DNA from: Deltaproteobacteria bacterium
Lineage (GTDB): Bacteria; Myxococcota_A; Polyangia; Polyangiales; Polyangiaceae
Assembly: GCA_003235365.1 (NCBI GenBank)
Contig: QJWJ01000516.1
Coordinates: 1-64,000 of the forward strand
Reading direction: 5' to 3'
Length of the DNA stretch: 64,000 bases
Shown: positions 28,454 through 37,786 of the stretch, one piece after another
Position numbering within the stretch: the stretch's first letter is position 1
Layout: each line of letters starts with the position of its first letter
The notes under the pieces: model-generated
Databases searched by the model: none
What the model saw: the letters and a program-made list of their open reading frames with translations, nothing else
What the model was told of the DNA's origin: nothing
Position numbers and translations under genes: made by a program

Positions 28454-29638
28454 TCATCCCCCCTTCACGTTGCGCATCGGCGGTTCGACGACGACCCGTC
28501 CCCAGTCGAACACGACGCCCTTTCGGTAGTGGGACGTCCTGTCTCCACCGTAGATCCACACCTTGCGTGGCTCGTGCTCCAACTTGACCGTCGGAATGAA
28601 GTGCCCGCTGCCGACCCAATCCAGCACGTCCAACTTGCCCAGAGTTCGCCGAACCACCAAGACACCGCACTCGCGGCGTGGTGGAGCCCCTGCGCATCCA
28701 CCGACCACGAGCAGATCCTCGTTGGCGATTGGGCGCCATTCCCACAGCCGGACCATGCGAAACACACCGCGCTGCTTCATGTCCGATGCAACCGATTCGG
28801 GCAGCTTACCCTCCATCGCCCGCATGAGCTTCTTGTCAGGCATGTTGATCAGTCGCAACGGGGGGCCATCCACGACCGAAAGGTTCACCTCTTGGGTGTT
28901 TCTCGCGCCGGAGCAGCAACGAAACCCGAGATTCGGTTCTGCCGTCGAAGGGGGCACCGACCGCGCATTGGCGCATCGGCCTACGACGTCTCCGTCCGGT
29001 CCATTGCCGCCTCGTACCGAAGCGAGCACCTGCTTGCTACCCCGCCCCCAATCACTCGCGGTCCACTCCCAAATGGCGCCATGCATGTCGTGAACGTCGA
29101 ACTCGCTGCGACACGAAAACTGATAGCCGCTGGGTAGCGCTCGCGACGGCGCCCCCGTCTTGCAGATCGACGGCTGGTAGCGATTGCCGTACTCGTACGT
29201 CGAGTTCGTCGGGCCTTTGCAGGCGCGTTCCCACTCGAGCTCCGTACACAGCCGTTTGCCACGCTTCTCACACGCCTTCTGCGCCTCTGCTCGCGTCAGT
29301 GTCGTGCGCGGAATCGCTCCTTCTTCGTTGGGGAAGGCGAATTGATCGATGAAGAAGCCGTCGAGCACCACTTGTTCACCCGCCATCTCCTGATCGGCTT
29401 TCCTCGGTACGGATGCTGGCGGGGTGCCGGCTATCAGGGCGCCCGGTTCGATCCACACCATGCCGCGAGGTACCGGCGGATGCGACGACGGCAAGACTGC
29501 AGTCTTGGTGTCGAGACCTGCATCGAGTTCGCTGGCCTCGCTGTCTTCCTCCTGTTTGCGGGTGCAGGCCAGCGCCGACAGGAACGACACGACTAGCACC
29601 CAGTGTAGCAGCCCCGTTGCTCGACGCCCCTCAATCAT
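28454..29638 (-). CDS. FGE/SUMF1-like domain lipoprotein
   Basis: 394 residues. The signal ends in a lipobox (FLSALAC). The domain at about residues 55-260 has the formylglycine-generating-enzyme (sulfatase-modifying factor) layout: MVWIEPGALIAGTP, VVLDGFFIDQF, TRAEAQKACEKRGKRLCTELEWERACKG, DVHDMHGAIWEWTASDW and NLGFRCC. Proteins with this fold include true FGEs and many non-catalytic or Ser/Thr-kinase-associated members. The C-terminal 130 residues are unassigned. Export as a lipoprotein argues against a classical cytoplasmic FGE. Its ATG overlaps the last codons of the upstream NtrC-type gene, so the two are translationally coupled and probably act together. Confidence 0.85.
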   Translation of the reverse strand: MIEGRRATGLLHWVLVVSFLSALACTRKQEEDSEASELDAGLDTKTAVLPSSHPPVPRGMVWIEPGALIAGTPPASVPRKADQEMAGEQVVLDGFFIDQFAFPNEEGAIPRTTLTRAEAQKACEKRGKRLCTELEWERACKGPTNSTYEYGNRYQPSICKTGAPSRALPSGYQFSCRSEFDVHDMHGAIWEWTASDWGRGSKQVLASVRGGNGPDGDVVGRCANARSVPPSTAEPNLGFRCCSGARNTQEVNLSVVDGPPLRLINMPDKKLMRAMEGKLPESVASDMKQRGVFRMVRLWEWRPIANEDLLVVGGCAGAPPRRECGVLVVRRTLGKLDVLDWVGSGHFIPTVKLEHEPRKVWIYGGDRTSHYRKGVVFDWGRVVVEPPMRNVKGG

Positions 29639-31013
29639 CGCGCTCTCTCAGCCCCAACTCCTTCATCTTCAACTGCAATCCTTTGCGCGATATCTTCAAC
29701 AGACGGGCTGCATGCGTGACGTTTCCTTGGGTCTGCTGCAAGGCCTTCTGGATCAGCTGTCGCTCGACGCGGGTGGTGATTGCCTTGACTTGCGCACGCA
29801 ACCCGCGTTCTCCGCTTGCCGCCGCAGGGAACTCCTCCACGCCACTGGTCCGCTCGAGCTGGAGGTCGCCGACTTCCAAAGCGTTTCCTTCACAGAGCAA
29901 GACAGCCTGTTCCAGGACGTTCTCGAGCTCGCGAATGTTGCCCGTCCACGTCTGATCACGCAGACACTCCAGGGCCGGCTCGGACAGCGTGGTAACTTGC
30001 TTTCCAAAACGCGCGTTGAGACGCGCGATGATGTCCTCGCAAATGGGGAGCAAATCGTCGGGGCGCTGTCGAAGCGGCGGCAGTTGCACACTGGTCCTAC
30101 CCAGAACTTCGGCTAGGGCAGGAATGAACTTGCCGTCGTCGACCAACTCCTCGAGCGGTTGGCGCGACGCAGCGACGACTCGGGCGTCGAGAGACAGCCG
30201 ACCGACACCGCCAAAACGTTCGAACTCTCCCGTCTGGAGCACCGCGCACAATACGTGCTGAATGGTCGCCGGAATCGCCCCAATCTCATCCAAGAATACA
30301 ACCCCGCCCGATGCCAGTTCGAGACGTCCCGGCTTCGTCGACGACCCTCGGACGTCTCCGAACAGCTCCGCACTGAGCGCATCGCCGGCGATGGCTGCGC
30401 AATTGACCTTGACGAACGGCTTGTCGCTCCGTGCGGAGCGCTCGTGGACCGCGCGGGCCACCAGTTCTTTACCGGTACCGCTTTCGCCGATGATCAGTAA
30501 TGGCCCTGCATCGTCCACCACGCGCGTCAGGGTCTCGACGACGGAACGAACCTCGGCGCTATGCCCAACCAGCCCGAACTCTCCGCTCGCCGCCGCTCCC
30601 ACCGACGTAGGCAACGCGTCCCCAGCAGCCAGTCGTCGCGTCTCCAAAGCCTTGCGTACGATGGCACGCACCTCGGCTTGATCGAACGGCTTGGTGACGT
30701 AATCGAACGCGCCTGTCTTCAGCGCCTCGACGGCATTGTCCACGGTGCCGTGGGCCGTGATCATGACGACTGGTAGATGCGGGTCCATCTGTTGGGCGTA
30801 CCGAAGCAGGTCCATGCCGTCGACGTTGGGCATCTTCAGGTCGGTGATCACGACATCGATGTGATTGTCGCGCAACGTCGCCAGTGCTTCGGCACCATCG
30901 GCGGCGATCAGGACGTCGTACCCGTCTCGAGCCAGTTGAGCTGCAAGCACACGCCGCAAGTTGGGCTCGTCGTCGACGACCAGTAGCTGTTCTTTACGCT
31001 CCGGGAGCATCAC
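29631..31013 (-). CDS. NtrC-family response regulator with atypical AAA+ domain
   Basis: 460 residues: receiver domain (residues about 8-122; VVDDEP, phospho-acceptor in VVITDLKMPN, Lys in VTKPFD), AAA+ domain (about 150-380; Walker A GESGTGKE, Walker B GVVFLDEIG) and Fis-type helix-turn-helix (QGNVTHAARLLKISRKGLQLKM). Two functional elements are missing. The sigma-54 contact loop, normally GAFTGA after ELFG, reads DVRGSSTKPGR and is shorter. The FREDLYYRL segment carrying the arginine fingers reads FIPALAEVL. Classical ATP-driven activation of sigma-54 polymerase is therefore unlikely; DNA binding and phosphorylation seem intact. It may act as a repressor or with another sigma factor. The stop overlaps the start of the FGE-like lipoprotein gene. 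Confidence 0.9.
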   Translation of the reverse strand: MMLPERKEQLLVVDDEPNLRRVLAAQLARDGYDVLIAADGAEALATLRDNHIDVVITDLKMPNVDGMDLLRYAQQMDPHLPVVMITAHGTVDNAVEALKTGAFDYVTKPFDQAEVRAIVRKALETRRLAAGDALPTSVGAAASGEFGLVGHSAEVRSVVETLTRVVDDAGPLLIIGESGTGKELVARAVHERSARSDKPFVKVNCAAIAGDALSAELFGDVRGSSTKPGRLELASGGVVFLDEIGAIPATIQHVLCAVLQTGEFERFGGVGRLSLDARVVAASRQPLEELVDDGKFIPALAEVLGRTSVQLPPLRQRPDDLLPICEDIIARLNARFGKQVTTLSEPALECLRDQTWTGNIRELENVLEQAVLLCEGNALEVGDLQLERTSGVEEFPAAASGERGLRAQVKAITTRVERQLIQKALQQTQGNVTHAARLLKISRKGLQLKMKELGLRERDD

Positions 31014-31061
31014 GCACCTGCAACAGTTGAGAGACTCTGACTCGGTGACCTGTTGTCGAGC

Positions 31062-32486
31062 TCACTGACAACGCCCAGTTCGATCTCGATCGCGCATCAA
31101 GTCCGAGCAGTAGAAAAGTGCTGCCTTGCTGCCGCCCGGTGCACCCGCTGCAACGAGATCGTGATCGTTCTGATGAATCGCCACTACGCTCGTGCCCAGG
31201 CGGTCACCATCTTCGGCGGACGACAAATAAAGCAGATCGGAAAGCGCGTGAGGTGAATCGCCCTCGGCGTCGTAGACCAACACCGCGCCCGCACGCTCGA
31301 CACCGTGCACCGTCAAGCCAGGGGATCCTACCAAGACCTCCCCGTCGCCATCACCGTCGAGATCGCCTACGGCCACGCTGGCCGCAAATCCGTCGGCACA
31401 ACCTTCGACGGTCTCGCGCGTGCCACAACCGAATGAAACGACGATCGAGTCCGCTGGCAGTGCTCCGAGCGAGCAGGCGGAGGTGAACGCCTCGGGTAGA
31501 GTCGCCAAGGCCGCACCGGAGAACACCGTGACCAAAGCGTCGTCCGCGATCACCAGGTCGTCGACGCCGTCACCGTCGACGTCGCCAGCGGCAAGAGTGC
31601 GAGCAAACCCCTCGTAGCCACCGAGACACCCGACGGCCTTCGCCGTCGTGCCGTCGTCACTCGTGAACAGGTAGACCTGCCCGAGTTCCGGCGCGGCGAC
31701 CGCCAACAACCGCGCCTCGTCCGCCAGCGCGGCGACCGCCACGGCACCCCCGAACGACTCCGGTACCGAAGCGCCGCCAGGCAAGCTCAAACTGACCGGC
31801 GTTCGCTCGCCCGGTGGATAAAACCACGCTGCGCGTTGTTTGGGCACGCCAGCGAGCAGCAGGGGCACTTCCCTTCGGTCGGAGGCGAGCCACAGTGGCT
31901 GATGATCAGACGTGCGCTCGAAGTCGTCGTCGTAGTCGTCACGCGCCCGCCTCGGCGCGCCCAAGCTTTCGTCCGTGCCATCGGCACAGCGCACCATGAT
32001 CCCTCGAGACCGGTCGATGACCTCGCCCCAACCGTATGCGAAGCACATGTCAGGGTCGCCGTCCGCGTTGGGGATCCGTGCGTACGCAGTCGAGTCCGCC
32101 AACGTGCAGGTCGAGATTCGGGTACTGCTCGTATCGCAAAATCCGCCCTGCAACGCATCGCCACCTGGCGACTGACCATGCCCAATCGAAAACGTCGCTG
32201 CCTGGGAAACACCAGCGGTACCACCAACCAACAGCGTCACGACCTTGCCGTGCGTCCCACTGGACAGCGACTGCCCGAAACCGGACTTGACGCCCTTGGA
32301 TGCTTCGAGAACGACCACCGGCGCTTGCTCCTCGAACTCGTCGAATTGGCCCCAGGTGCACGCCGAGGTGTGTCCCCAGAGCAACGCCGCGGCCACCTTG
32401 AACCACGGCCCCCCGGCGCGCCTGGTCGAACCCGAGCGGGGAACGTTGCAGCGCCGCGCGCGGGGTCGATGACCGGTCGGCGCCAT
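31062..32486 (-). CDS. FG-GAP repeat lipoprotein/surface protein
   Basis: 474 residues from ATG 32486, in a TGATG overlap with the preceding PEGA/TPR gene. An N-terminal hydrophobic stretch ends in HTSAC, a possible lipobox. FG-GAP/VCBS-type calcium loops are visible: AAGDVDGDGVDDLVIAD and AVGDLDGDGDGEVLVGS, each with the DxDGDGxxD pattern, within a probable seven-bladed beta-propeller like integrin alpha chains. Several Cys pairs suggest disulfides. Such proteins are usually secreted or on the surface and bind ligands. Co-translation with the PEGA protein suggests a common role in the envelope. Confidence 0.85.
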   Translation of the reverse strand: MAPTGHRPRARRCNVPRSGSTRRAGGPWFKVAAALLWGHTSACTWGQFDEFEEQAPVVVLEASKGVKSGFGQSLSSGTHGKVVTLLVGGTAGVSQAATFSIGHGQSPGGDALQGGFCDTSSTRISTCTLADSTAYARIPNADGDPDMCFAYGWGEVIDRSRGIMVRCADGTDESLGAPRRARDDYDDDFERTSDHQPLWLASDRREVPLLLAGVPKQRAAWFYPPGERTPVSLSLPGGASVPESFGGAVAVAALADEARLLAVAAPELGQVYLFTSDDGTTAKAVGCLGGYEGFARTLAAGDVDGDGVDDLVIADDALVTVFSGAALATLPEAFTSACSLGALPADSIVVSFGCGTRETVEGCADGFAASVAVGDLDGDGDGEVLVGSPGLTVHGVERAGAVLVYDAEGDSPHALSDLLYLSSAEDGDRLGTSVVAIHQNDHDLVAAGAPGGSKAALFYCSDLMRDRDRTGRCQ

Positions 32487-34093
32487 CAAAACGTCCCTCC
32501 AAAGCCAACGCCACCGAAACCATCGCCAAAGATGGGTGACACCTCGATGCGGCGACGGGCGGACTCTCGACGTGGCTCGAGCAACCGCGTCGGAGGGCGC
32601 AGGGTGACCGGTGCAACGGGGCGCCTCGCCGACGGATCGTCGAACTCACGCAGTTCATCCGCGGTCAACGACGAGTCGGGCAGCGGATCTTTGATGAAGT
32701 TCCACGTCGACAATGCGGCAAGCAACCCTCCGGCGGCGAAAGCACCGTTCGCGCCGATGGCAAACCACTTGCCTTTGACGATGTCCGGGTCGTCTGCGGC
32801 GAGGGTTCCCAGTCGTCGTTGTTCGTCCAGGTCCTTCTCGATGGTCTGGCTTTCGCTGCCCAGGTAGATTCCGCCACCGATCAAGACTGCGCTGAGGCCG
32901 GCCTGAATCCACGCGGCGCCGCGTGGGTACTTCGGGATGAGCCGCACATGCAGCGGCAGCAACTGACCACGTGGCACCTCGACCGAACCATCGAAGTCCT
33001 TGCGACCGTCACTTTCTACAACCAGGTGATGCTTGCCGGCGCTGGCCTTCACTTCAAGGCCTGGGCCGCCCTTGACCCAGCGGCCCACGGACTTGCCGTC
33101 GAGGCTGACCCATGCCTCTGGCGCGTCCATAGCGTCGACGAGCAGCAGGCCATGGTCGACGCGGGTCAACTCGACCTGCACCTCCCGACGTTCCCCACCG
33201 TCGAGTGTCACTTCGGTCGAAGCCGGATTGAACCCCGGCGCCTCGACGAAGATCTTGTGTTTACCCACTGGGACGAGTTCGCCATAGGGCGTCGTCCCCC
33301 ATTCAGGCCGGCTCTTGTCGACTTTGTCGAGCCACAGGTGCGCGCCCCGAACGTTGCTGCTCACGCGCAGGAACGCCATGAACACCCCTTGAGACAAGTT
33401 GGCCTTGAAGTGATGGACGTGACCGGCCGAAACGCGAAGTTGAGTGTCGCTGGCGTTGAAGTCCTGAAACTCGTCGATCACGATGTGATACAGCCCGACG
33501 CCGAGCGACAGTGAGGTCGGCGCGGTCGTGGTGACGATCTCGGCCCAGCTCGGGTTGGAAGCGCCCAGCTGAAACGGAGGCGGATGGGCCCCGAGCGGGC
33601 GGAAGACCCGGACAGGCGCACCGCTGGGTTCGGTTTCGATCACGACCAGCGAGCGCATGCTGTCGCTGCCCGTGTCGGGCGGCGCGGCGCGGCGTGGGGG
33701 TGGCGCGCCGTCGACCTCGGGCTCTGGCGGCCCCAGCGCCTGCTTCAGGCGCGCGATCCGAGCCCGAACGTCGGCAATGTCGGGGGCCTCGGGATCGACT
33801 TCGACGTACTTTTCGTAGCGGGCCAGCGCCTCGGACGACTTTCCCAACTTCTCGTAGCAAACCCCGGCGTTGAACAAGAACGCTGAGTAGGGTTGCTCCG
33901 CGTAGCCGGCGTCGAACTGCGCCGCCGCTTGCTGCGCCTTGCCTGCCACGAACAGGGCCAACCCGTCCTCCATGCGCTTGCGGATGGCGTCGATGCGTTG
34001 ATCCCCTGCGGCCGAGCCCGGTAAAACGGCAAAGACCGCCATCAGCAAGACGAGCAGGAACACCCCAGCTCGAGAGTTGTGAATCACGCTCAC
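32486..34093 (-). CDS. TPR and PEGA-domain exported protein
   Basis: 535 residues. A signal peptide (FLLVLLMAVFAVLPGSAAG) is followed by TPR-like helices (GLALFVAGKAQQAAAQFDAGYAEQP; AFLFNAGVCYEKLGKSSEALARYEKYVEVDP). The middle has PEGA-type beta segments (GKHKIFVEAPGFNPASTEVTLDGG), known for carbohydrate or surface-associated proteins. The C-terminus has two hydrophobic segments (QAGLSAVLIGGGIYLGS; GANGAFAAGGLLAALSTW). This architecture is common and expanded in myxobacteria. It is divergent from another TPR protein at 34343 and overlaps the FG-GAP gene downstream. The role is unknown; envelope scaffold is a reasonable guess. Confidence 0.85.
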   Translation of the reverse strand: MSVIHNSRAGVFLLVLLMAVFAVLPGSAAGDQRIDAIRKRMEDGLALFVAGKAQQAAAQFDAGYAEQPYSAFLFNAGVCYEKLGKSSEALARYEKYVEVDPEAPDIADVRARIARLKQALGPPEPEVDGAPPPRRAAPPDTGSDSMRSLVVIETEPSGAPVRVFRPLGAHPPPFQLGASNPSWAEIVTTTAPTSLSLGVGLYHIVIDEFQDFNASDTQLRVSAGHVHHFKANLSQGVFMAFLRVSSNVRGAHLWLDKVDKSRPEWGTTPYGELVPVGKHKIFVEAPGFNPASTEVTLDGGERREVQVELTRVDHGLLLVDAMDAPEAWVSLDGKSVGRWVKGGPGLEVKASAGKHHLVVESDGRKDFDGSVEVPRGQLLPLHVRLIPKYPRGAAWIQAGLSAVLIGGGIYLGSESQTIEKDLDEQRRLGTLAADDPDIVKGKWFAIGANGAFAAGGLLAALSTWNFIKDPLPDSSLTADELREFDDPSARRPVAPVTLRPPTRLLEPRRESARRRIEVSPIFGDGFGGVGFGGTF

Positions 34094-34342
34094 GGTCCGC
34101 TAGCTGACTCTGAATCGCCGCGAGAGACAAGCCCCAAGTGGGCGCAACACCAGTGGGGACGTATCGCACAGCAGCACCAAATCGCCTCGACGACACTTCA
34201 GGAAGTCGGACCTGCCCCGGGGTCGGGCAGCTCGAACTCGGGGAACGCCGACGACAAACGTGCTTCTCTTGTCGTCGGCGGCTTTGTGCGGCTATGGTTA
34301 GCCCCAGCCTGCGGGAGCCGTGCTCCCCGACCCGAGTCAGTG

Positions 34343-35263
34343 ATGCAAAAAGAGAGAATACTCAGAGTTCTTGTAGCCGTCGCGTTAGGGGGAACTTGCA
34401 TCACCGAACCCGCGGCGGCCGAGCCGTCTGCGACGCCGCCTGCATCGGTGAACACTCCCGACGACAGCACGCCGCCCCAATACCCGCCCTGCGATGCAGA
34501 ACCTGACGAAGCGTCCATGCAAGGCGCGCAAGGTGCGTTCCAAGCGGGCAACGCTTCGTTCAACGAAGCCGACTATCCACGTGCGATCTTCTTCTGGGAA
34601 GACGCCTACCGCCGCGATTGCACCGCCCACGCGATGCTGAAGAACCTCGCGCGCGCGTACGAGCTGAACGACCAGTACAATCACGCGATCAACGCGCTTC
34701 AGACCTACTTGGAACGCAACCCCGAATCGGGCGAGAGCGAGGCCATCTCTCGGCGCATCGATAATCTGCGCCGACGACAAGACGAACGCGAGGCCGCCGC
34801 CCAGCGCGTCGAACCGACGCCAGCACCGAAGGTTCACAGCGAGCCGGAGCCGAAGCCCAAGGCGACGAACCCGTTGGACCAGGAGGAGCAGTTCCCCGAG
34901 TACTACGACGACGGCGCGAGTTCGAACCGTTCGGTCGTGCCGTTGGTCGTCGCGGGGGTCGGAGCCGCGACGGGAATTCTGGGCGGCGTCATGTGGGGCG
35001 TCGCCAAGAAGGACGAGTCGGATGCCGCCGACGCTTGCCCGGTTCGCGACATGTGTGAGGATTCCGAAATCGTCAACGCCGGCAACGACGCCCAGGATCG
35101 GCAACTGGTCTGGGGCATCGTCGCTGGAGCCGGCGCGGCCATCACGCTTGGCGGGATCATTTGGTACTTCGCCCAACCCGAGCCCGGGGCTGACGAAACC
35201 GCGGTGATCCTTCCGAACGTTGCGCCGGGGTTTGCCGGTCTCAGCGTCAGCGGCGCATTCTGA
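34343..35263 (+). CDS. Exported TPR-like protein with C-terminal membrane helices
   Basis: 306 residues from ATG 34343 (MQKERILRVLVAVALGG), a clear signal peptide ending AAA. Residues about 45-150 form TPR-type helices (GNASFNEADYPRAIFFWEDAYRRDCTAHAMLKNLARAYELNDQ). A charged, Pro-rich linker follows, then two hydrophobic segments (VPLVVAGVGAATGILGGVMWGV; GIVAGAGAAITLGGIIWYF) at positions like those in the divergent PEGA protein. The two may be distant relatives. The open frame continues upstream to 34079 but overlaps the neighbour's start and is not protein-like. Confidence 0.82.
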   Translation: MQKERILRVLVAVALGGTCITEPAAAEPSATPPASVNTPDDSTPPQYPPCDAEPDEASMQGAQGAFQAGNASFNEADYPRAIFFWEDAYRRDCTAHAMLKNLARAYELNDQYNHAINALQTYLERNPESGESEAISRRIDNLRRRQDEREAAAQRVEPTPAPKVHSEPEPKPKATNPLDQEEQFPEYYDDGASSNRSVVPLVVAGVGAATGILGGVMWGVAKKDESDAADACPVRDMCEDSEIVNAGNDAQDRQLVWGIVAGAGAAITLGGIIWYFAQPEPGADETAVILPNVAPGFAGLSVSGAF

Positions 35264-35338
35264 GCGCAGCCCTCACCGATCGCGTTTTCGCGAGCGGCGT
35301 TGACGCGGCGTCACCCCGCCGGATGGAGCGCTCACCGT

Positions 35339-35740
35339 TCAACGAGAAGTCGCTGCCGGAGCGCTCGACTGGGGTTTGGTGCTCGACTGGGGTTTGGCGC
35401 TCGACTGAGGATTGACACTGGTGCCGGTTGGCGCGGTGCTGGGCTTCGAGCCGTCGTCCTCGGACAGTTCGACCGGCTCCGGCGGCACCCCTTCGTCCAA
35501 CGAGCGATCGCCTTTGTCGGCGGGATGCGGCTTGTCGCCCCGCGGCTCGGCGCTGACCAGCGGCTTCGATGACGGGGTGCTGGCCGAGTCCGTGGGTGCG
35601 GTCGAACCGGGCGGTTCGGTCTCGGCGCGCTTGGTGACGTAGTCGGGCAAGGGTTCTTCAGGAAACGGCGTCTCACTCGCCGACCCTCCACAGGCGAGCG
35701 GGAGCAGAGCCATCAAGACCAACGAAGTCGTCCGGAACAT
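35339..35740 (-). CDS. Small low-complexity lipoprotein
   Basis: 133 residues from ATG 35740. The signal peptide and lipobox are clear (LVLMALLPLAC). The mature part is disordered and rich in Pro, Ser, Thr, Glu and Asp, ending with three copies of a Lys-Pro-Gln-Ser-Ser type unit. No family was recognised. The longer frame to 35998 overlaps ruvA on the other strand and is rejected. Codon use fits the neighbours. Confidence 0.7.
   Translation of the reverse strand: MFRTTSLVLMALLPLACGGSASETPFPEEPLPDYVTKRAETEPPGSTAPTDSASTPSSKPLVSAEPRGDKPHPADKGDRSLDEGVPPEPVELSEDDGSKPSTAPTGTSVNPQSSAKPQSSTKPQSSAPAATSR
35363..35416 (-). repeat. 18-base tandem repeat, three copies
   Basis: Three copies of gctcgactggggtttggt (the third diverged) encode the Ser/Pro/Gln/Lys repeats at the C-terminus of the small lipoprotein. 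Confidence 0.85.
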
Positions 35741-35948
35741 CGCGCTGCTTCTACACGACTCGGCTCGGAACCCAAATCCGAAGAAGGCGTCCGGCCGGCA
35801 GCTCTCCGGCCGCGGCGACCGCAAGACGACGTTCCGCGAGGGGTGACGACCGCCGGACCGGAAGGCCCACGCGAAGTTCCTCTCGGCCCTCCGTCGCGAC
35901 GCTGCGGGCTGGCAAGTCCCCCAGGCGAACGGCACACTCCGCGCCGCG

Positions 35949-36557
35949 ATGATTGGACGATTGGTGGGCAAGTTGGTCACCGACGACGTGGATGGCACGA
36001 TCGTCTTGGACGTGTCCGGGGTTGGCTACGAACTGACCGTTCCGTTGGGTGCCGTCGGCAGAGCCCGAGGGGGCAAAGCCGGTCCGGAACTCTCGCTGTT
36101 CGTTCACACCCACATGCGCGAAGATCGGCTCGAGTTGTTCGGGTTCGCGTCCGACCTCGAACGCCGGGTTTTCAGGCTGCTGCTCGGGTTACCGAGCGTC
36201 GGCCCAAAACTCGCCCTGGCAGTCCTGAGCGCCCTGCCCCCGAGTGAACTGGCCGATGCCGTATCGAGGAACGACGTGCGGCGCCTCAACAAGATCAGCG
36301 GGGTCGGTAAGAAAACGGCCGAGCGACTGGTGCTCGAGCTCAAGGAGAAACTCCCACGCCTCGGGGCCGGCCTGGCCGAAGGTCCCCGCGTGGTCGTGGA
36401 CGCGACAGACGACGAGGGCCGTCTCCGGGGGGCTTTGGTCAACATGGGCTACAAGCCCGCCGAGGCCGAAACCGCAGTTACTCGCCTGAAAGACCGAATT
36501 GGAAGCGAGCCGATCAGCGATCTGCTCCGCGCGGCCTTGGCGGAACTTTCGAGTTGA
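35949..36557 (+). CDS. ruvA: Holliday junction branch migration protein RuvA
   Basis: 202 residues, the usual size. The N-terminal OB fold starts MIGRLVGKLV and includes VDVSGVGYEL-type (LDVSGVGYELTVPL) and HTHMREDRLELFGF. Tandem helix-hairpin-helix motifs follow (LPSVGPKLALAVL and ISGVGKKTAERLVLELKEKL), then the C-terminal domain III (LVNMGYKPAEAETAV). It binds Holliday junctions and recruits the RuvB motor. ruvB and ruvC are not adjacent in this window. Confidence 0.97.
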   Translation: MIGRLVGKLVTDDVDGTIVLDVSGVGYELTVPLGAVGRARGGKAGPELSLFVHTHMREDRLELFGFASDLERRVFRLLLGLPSVGPKLALAVLSALPPSELADAVSRNDVRRLNKISGVGKKTAERLVLELKEKLPRLGAGLAEGPRVVVDATDDEGRLRGALVNMGYKPAEAETAVTRLKDRIGSEPISDLLRAALAELSS

Positions 36558-36756
36558 GTTCCGGTGAGGCGTGGGAGCAGCCCCTCATCCCCTACATCGT
36601 ACTCCTCGCCGAGCACGCGACCGGGTCGCAACTGTGCGGAATTCTGCGTTGCAGATTCGCCGCTGTCTTTCCCGAAAAGCCAATCCGTCGTAGAACGCCG
36701 AGGCACAAAGTTCCGAACCGACCGAACGGAAACGCCGGGTCCAGAGGAGGCATTGA

Positions 36757-37740
36757 GTGATTAACTGCGCAAAGTGCGGCAAGGACAACCAAGACCACTA
36801 CAAGTTCTGCCTGGGTTGCGGTGCGGAACTCGCCAAGGGTTCGGGTCCAAAGCCCTTCTCGCCCAACACGCCGTCTCAAGGCGTGAAACGGGCTGATGTT
36901 GCCGCGACGGCGAGTCCAAACATGGCTCCCGTGTCCGCCACCCGCGCGCCTGCCGCGCCCGCGCAGGCCGCAGGAGTCGAGTGCCCTCAGTGTGGACACG
37001 CCAACGGCGTCGGGAGCCGTTTCTGCGCCGCTTGTGGCTACAACCTCAGCGCCGCGAAGCCCGTGGTCGCGCCGCCGCCCGGCGTGGACGCGGCGGCCGT
37101 TGGCAACATTTCGCTGGTCGCGCTGCGAGCGGATGGCAGCGAAGCCGGCATGTACGGCGTCCCCAACGAGCCCAAGGTATCTTTGGGCCGGGACGTGGGC
37201 GGCATCTTTTCCGGCGACAGTTACCTCTCACCCAGGCACGCGAGCCTGATCCGACAAGGGGGACAGGTGATTGTGCGCGACGAGGGCTCGCTCAACGGCG
37301 TGTATCTCAAACTGCGTCCCCAAGTGCCTTGGGTACTGGAGTACGGCGACGTTTTCCGCATCGGTCAGGAGATCATTCGGCTCGAACCGCTCGAACCACT
37401 CCCGGCCACTCCTGACGGCGTGGAGCGACTGGGAAGCCCTCGCGAAGGTTACGTGGGGCGTCTCGCATTGGTCATCGGTCGTGACACGACGGGCAACGCG
37501 TTCCTCATCCCATCGACCGGCGTCCACTGCGGGCGTGAGCGTGGCGACATCCTGTTCTCCGAAGACGGATACGTAAGCGGACTACATTGCCGAATCGCCC
37601 CCAACGCGAGTGGTCAGCTCGAGTTGACCGACGTCGGCAGCTCCAACGGCACCTTCGTGCGACTGAGTCAGGAGCACGTCCTGGCAAACGGCGACATCCT
37701 GCTGATGGGGCAACAGCTGTTCCGCGTCGATCTGTCGTAA
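36757..37740 (+). CDS. Zinc-ribbon protein with two FHA domains
   Basis: 327 residues from GTG 36757, which has a perfect AGGAGG at seven bases. Two zinc ribbons come first: C4/C7/C18/C21 and, at about 69-88, CPQCGHAN...FCAACG. An FHA domain follows at about 128-185 (SLGRD...YLSPRHASL...EGSLNGVYL) and a second near 235-325 (VIGRDTTGN...YVSGLHCRI...DVGSSNGTFVRL). FHA domains bind phosphothreonine, so this is probably a cytoplasmic adaptor in Ser/Thr-kinase signalling, which is abundant in myxobacteria. No kinase is adjacent. Whether the first domain keeps all phosphopeptide contacts is less certain. Confidence 0.92.
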   Translation: MINCAKCGKDNQDHYKFCLGCGAELAKGSGPKPFSPNTPSQGVKRADVAATASPNMAPVSATRAPAAPAQAAGVECPQCGHANGVGSRFCAACGYNLSAAKPVVAPPPGVDAAAVGNISLVALRADGSEAGMYGVPNEPKVSLGRDVGGIFSGDSYLSPRHASLIRQGGQVIVRDEGSLNGVYLKLRPQVPWVLEYGDVFRIGQEIIRLEPLEPLPATPDGVERLGSPREGYVGRLALVIGRDTTGNAFLIPSTGVHCGRERGDILFSEDGYVSGLHCRIAPNASGQLELTDVGSSNGTFVRLSQEHVLANGDILLMGQQLFRVDLS

Positions 37741-37786
37741 CACCGACGCAACGTAGGTTCGGCACGATGATCGGTAGGACCCGTTG

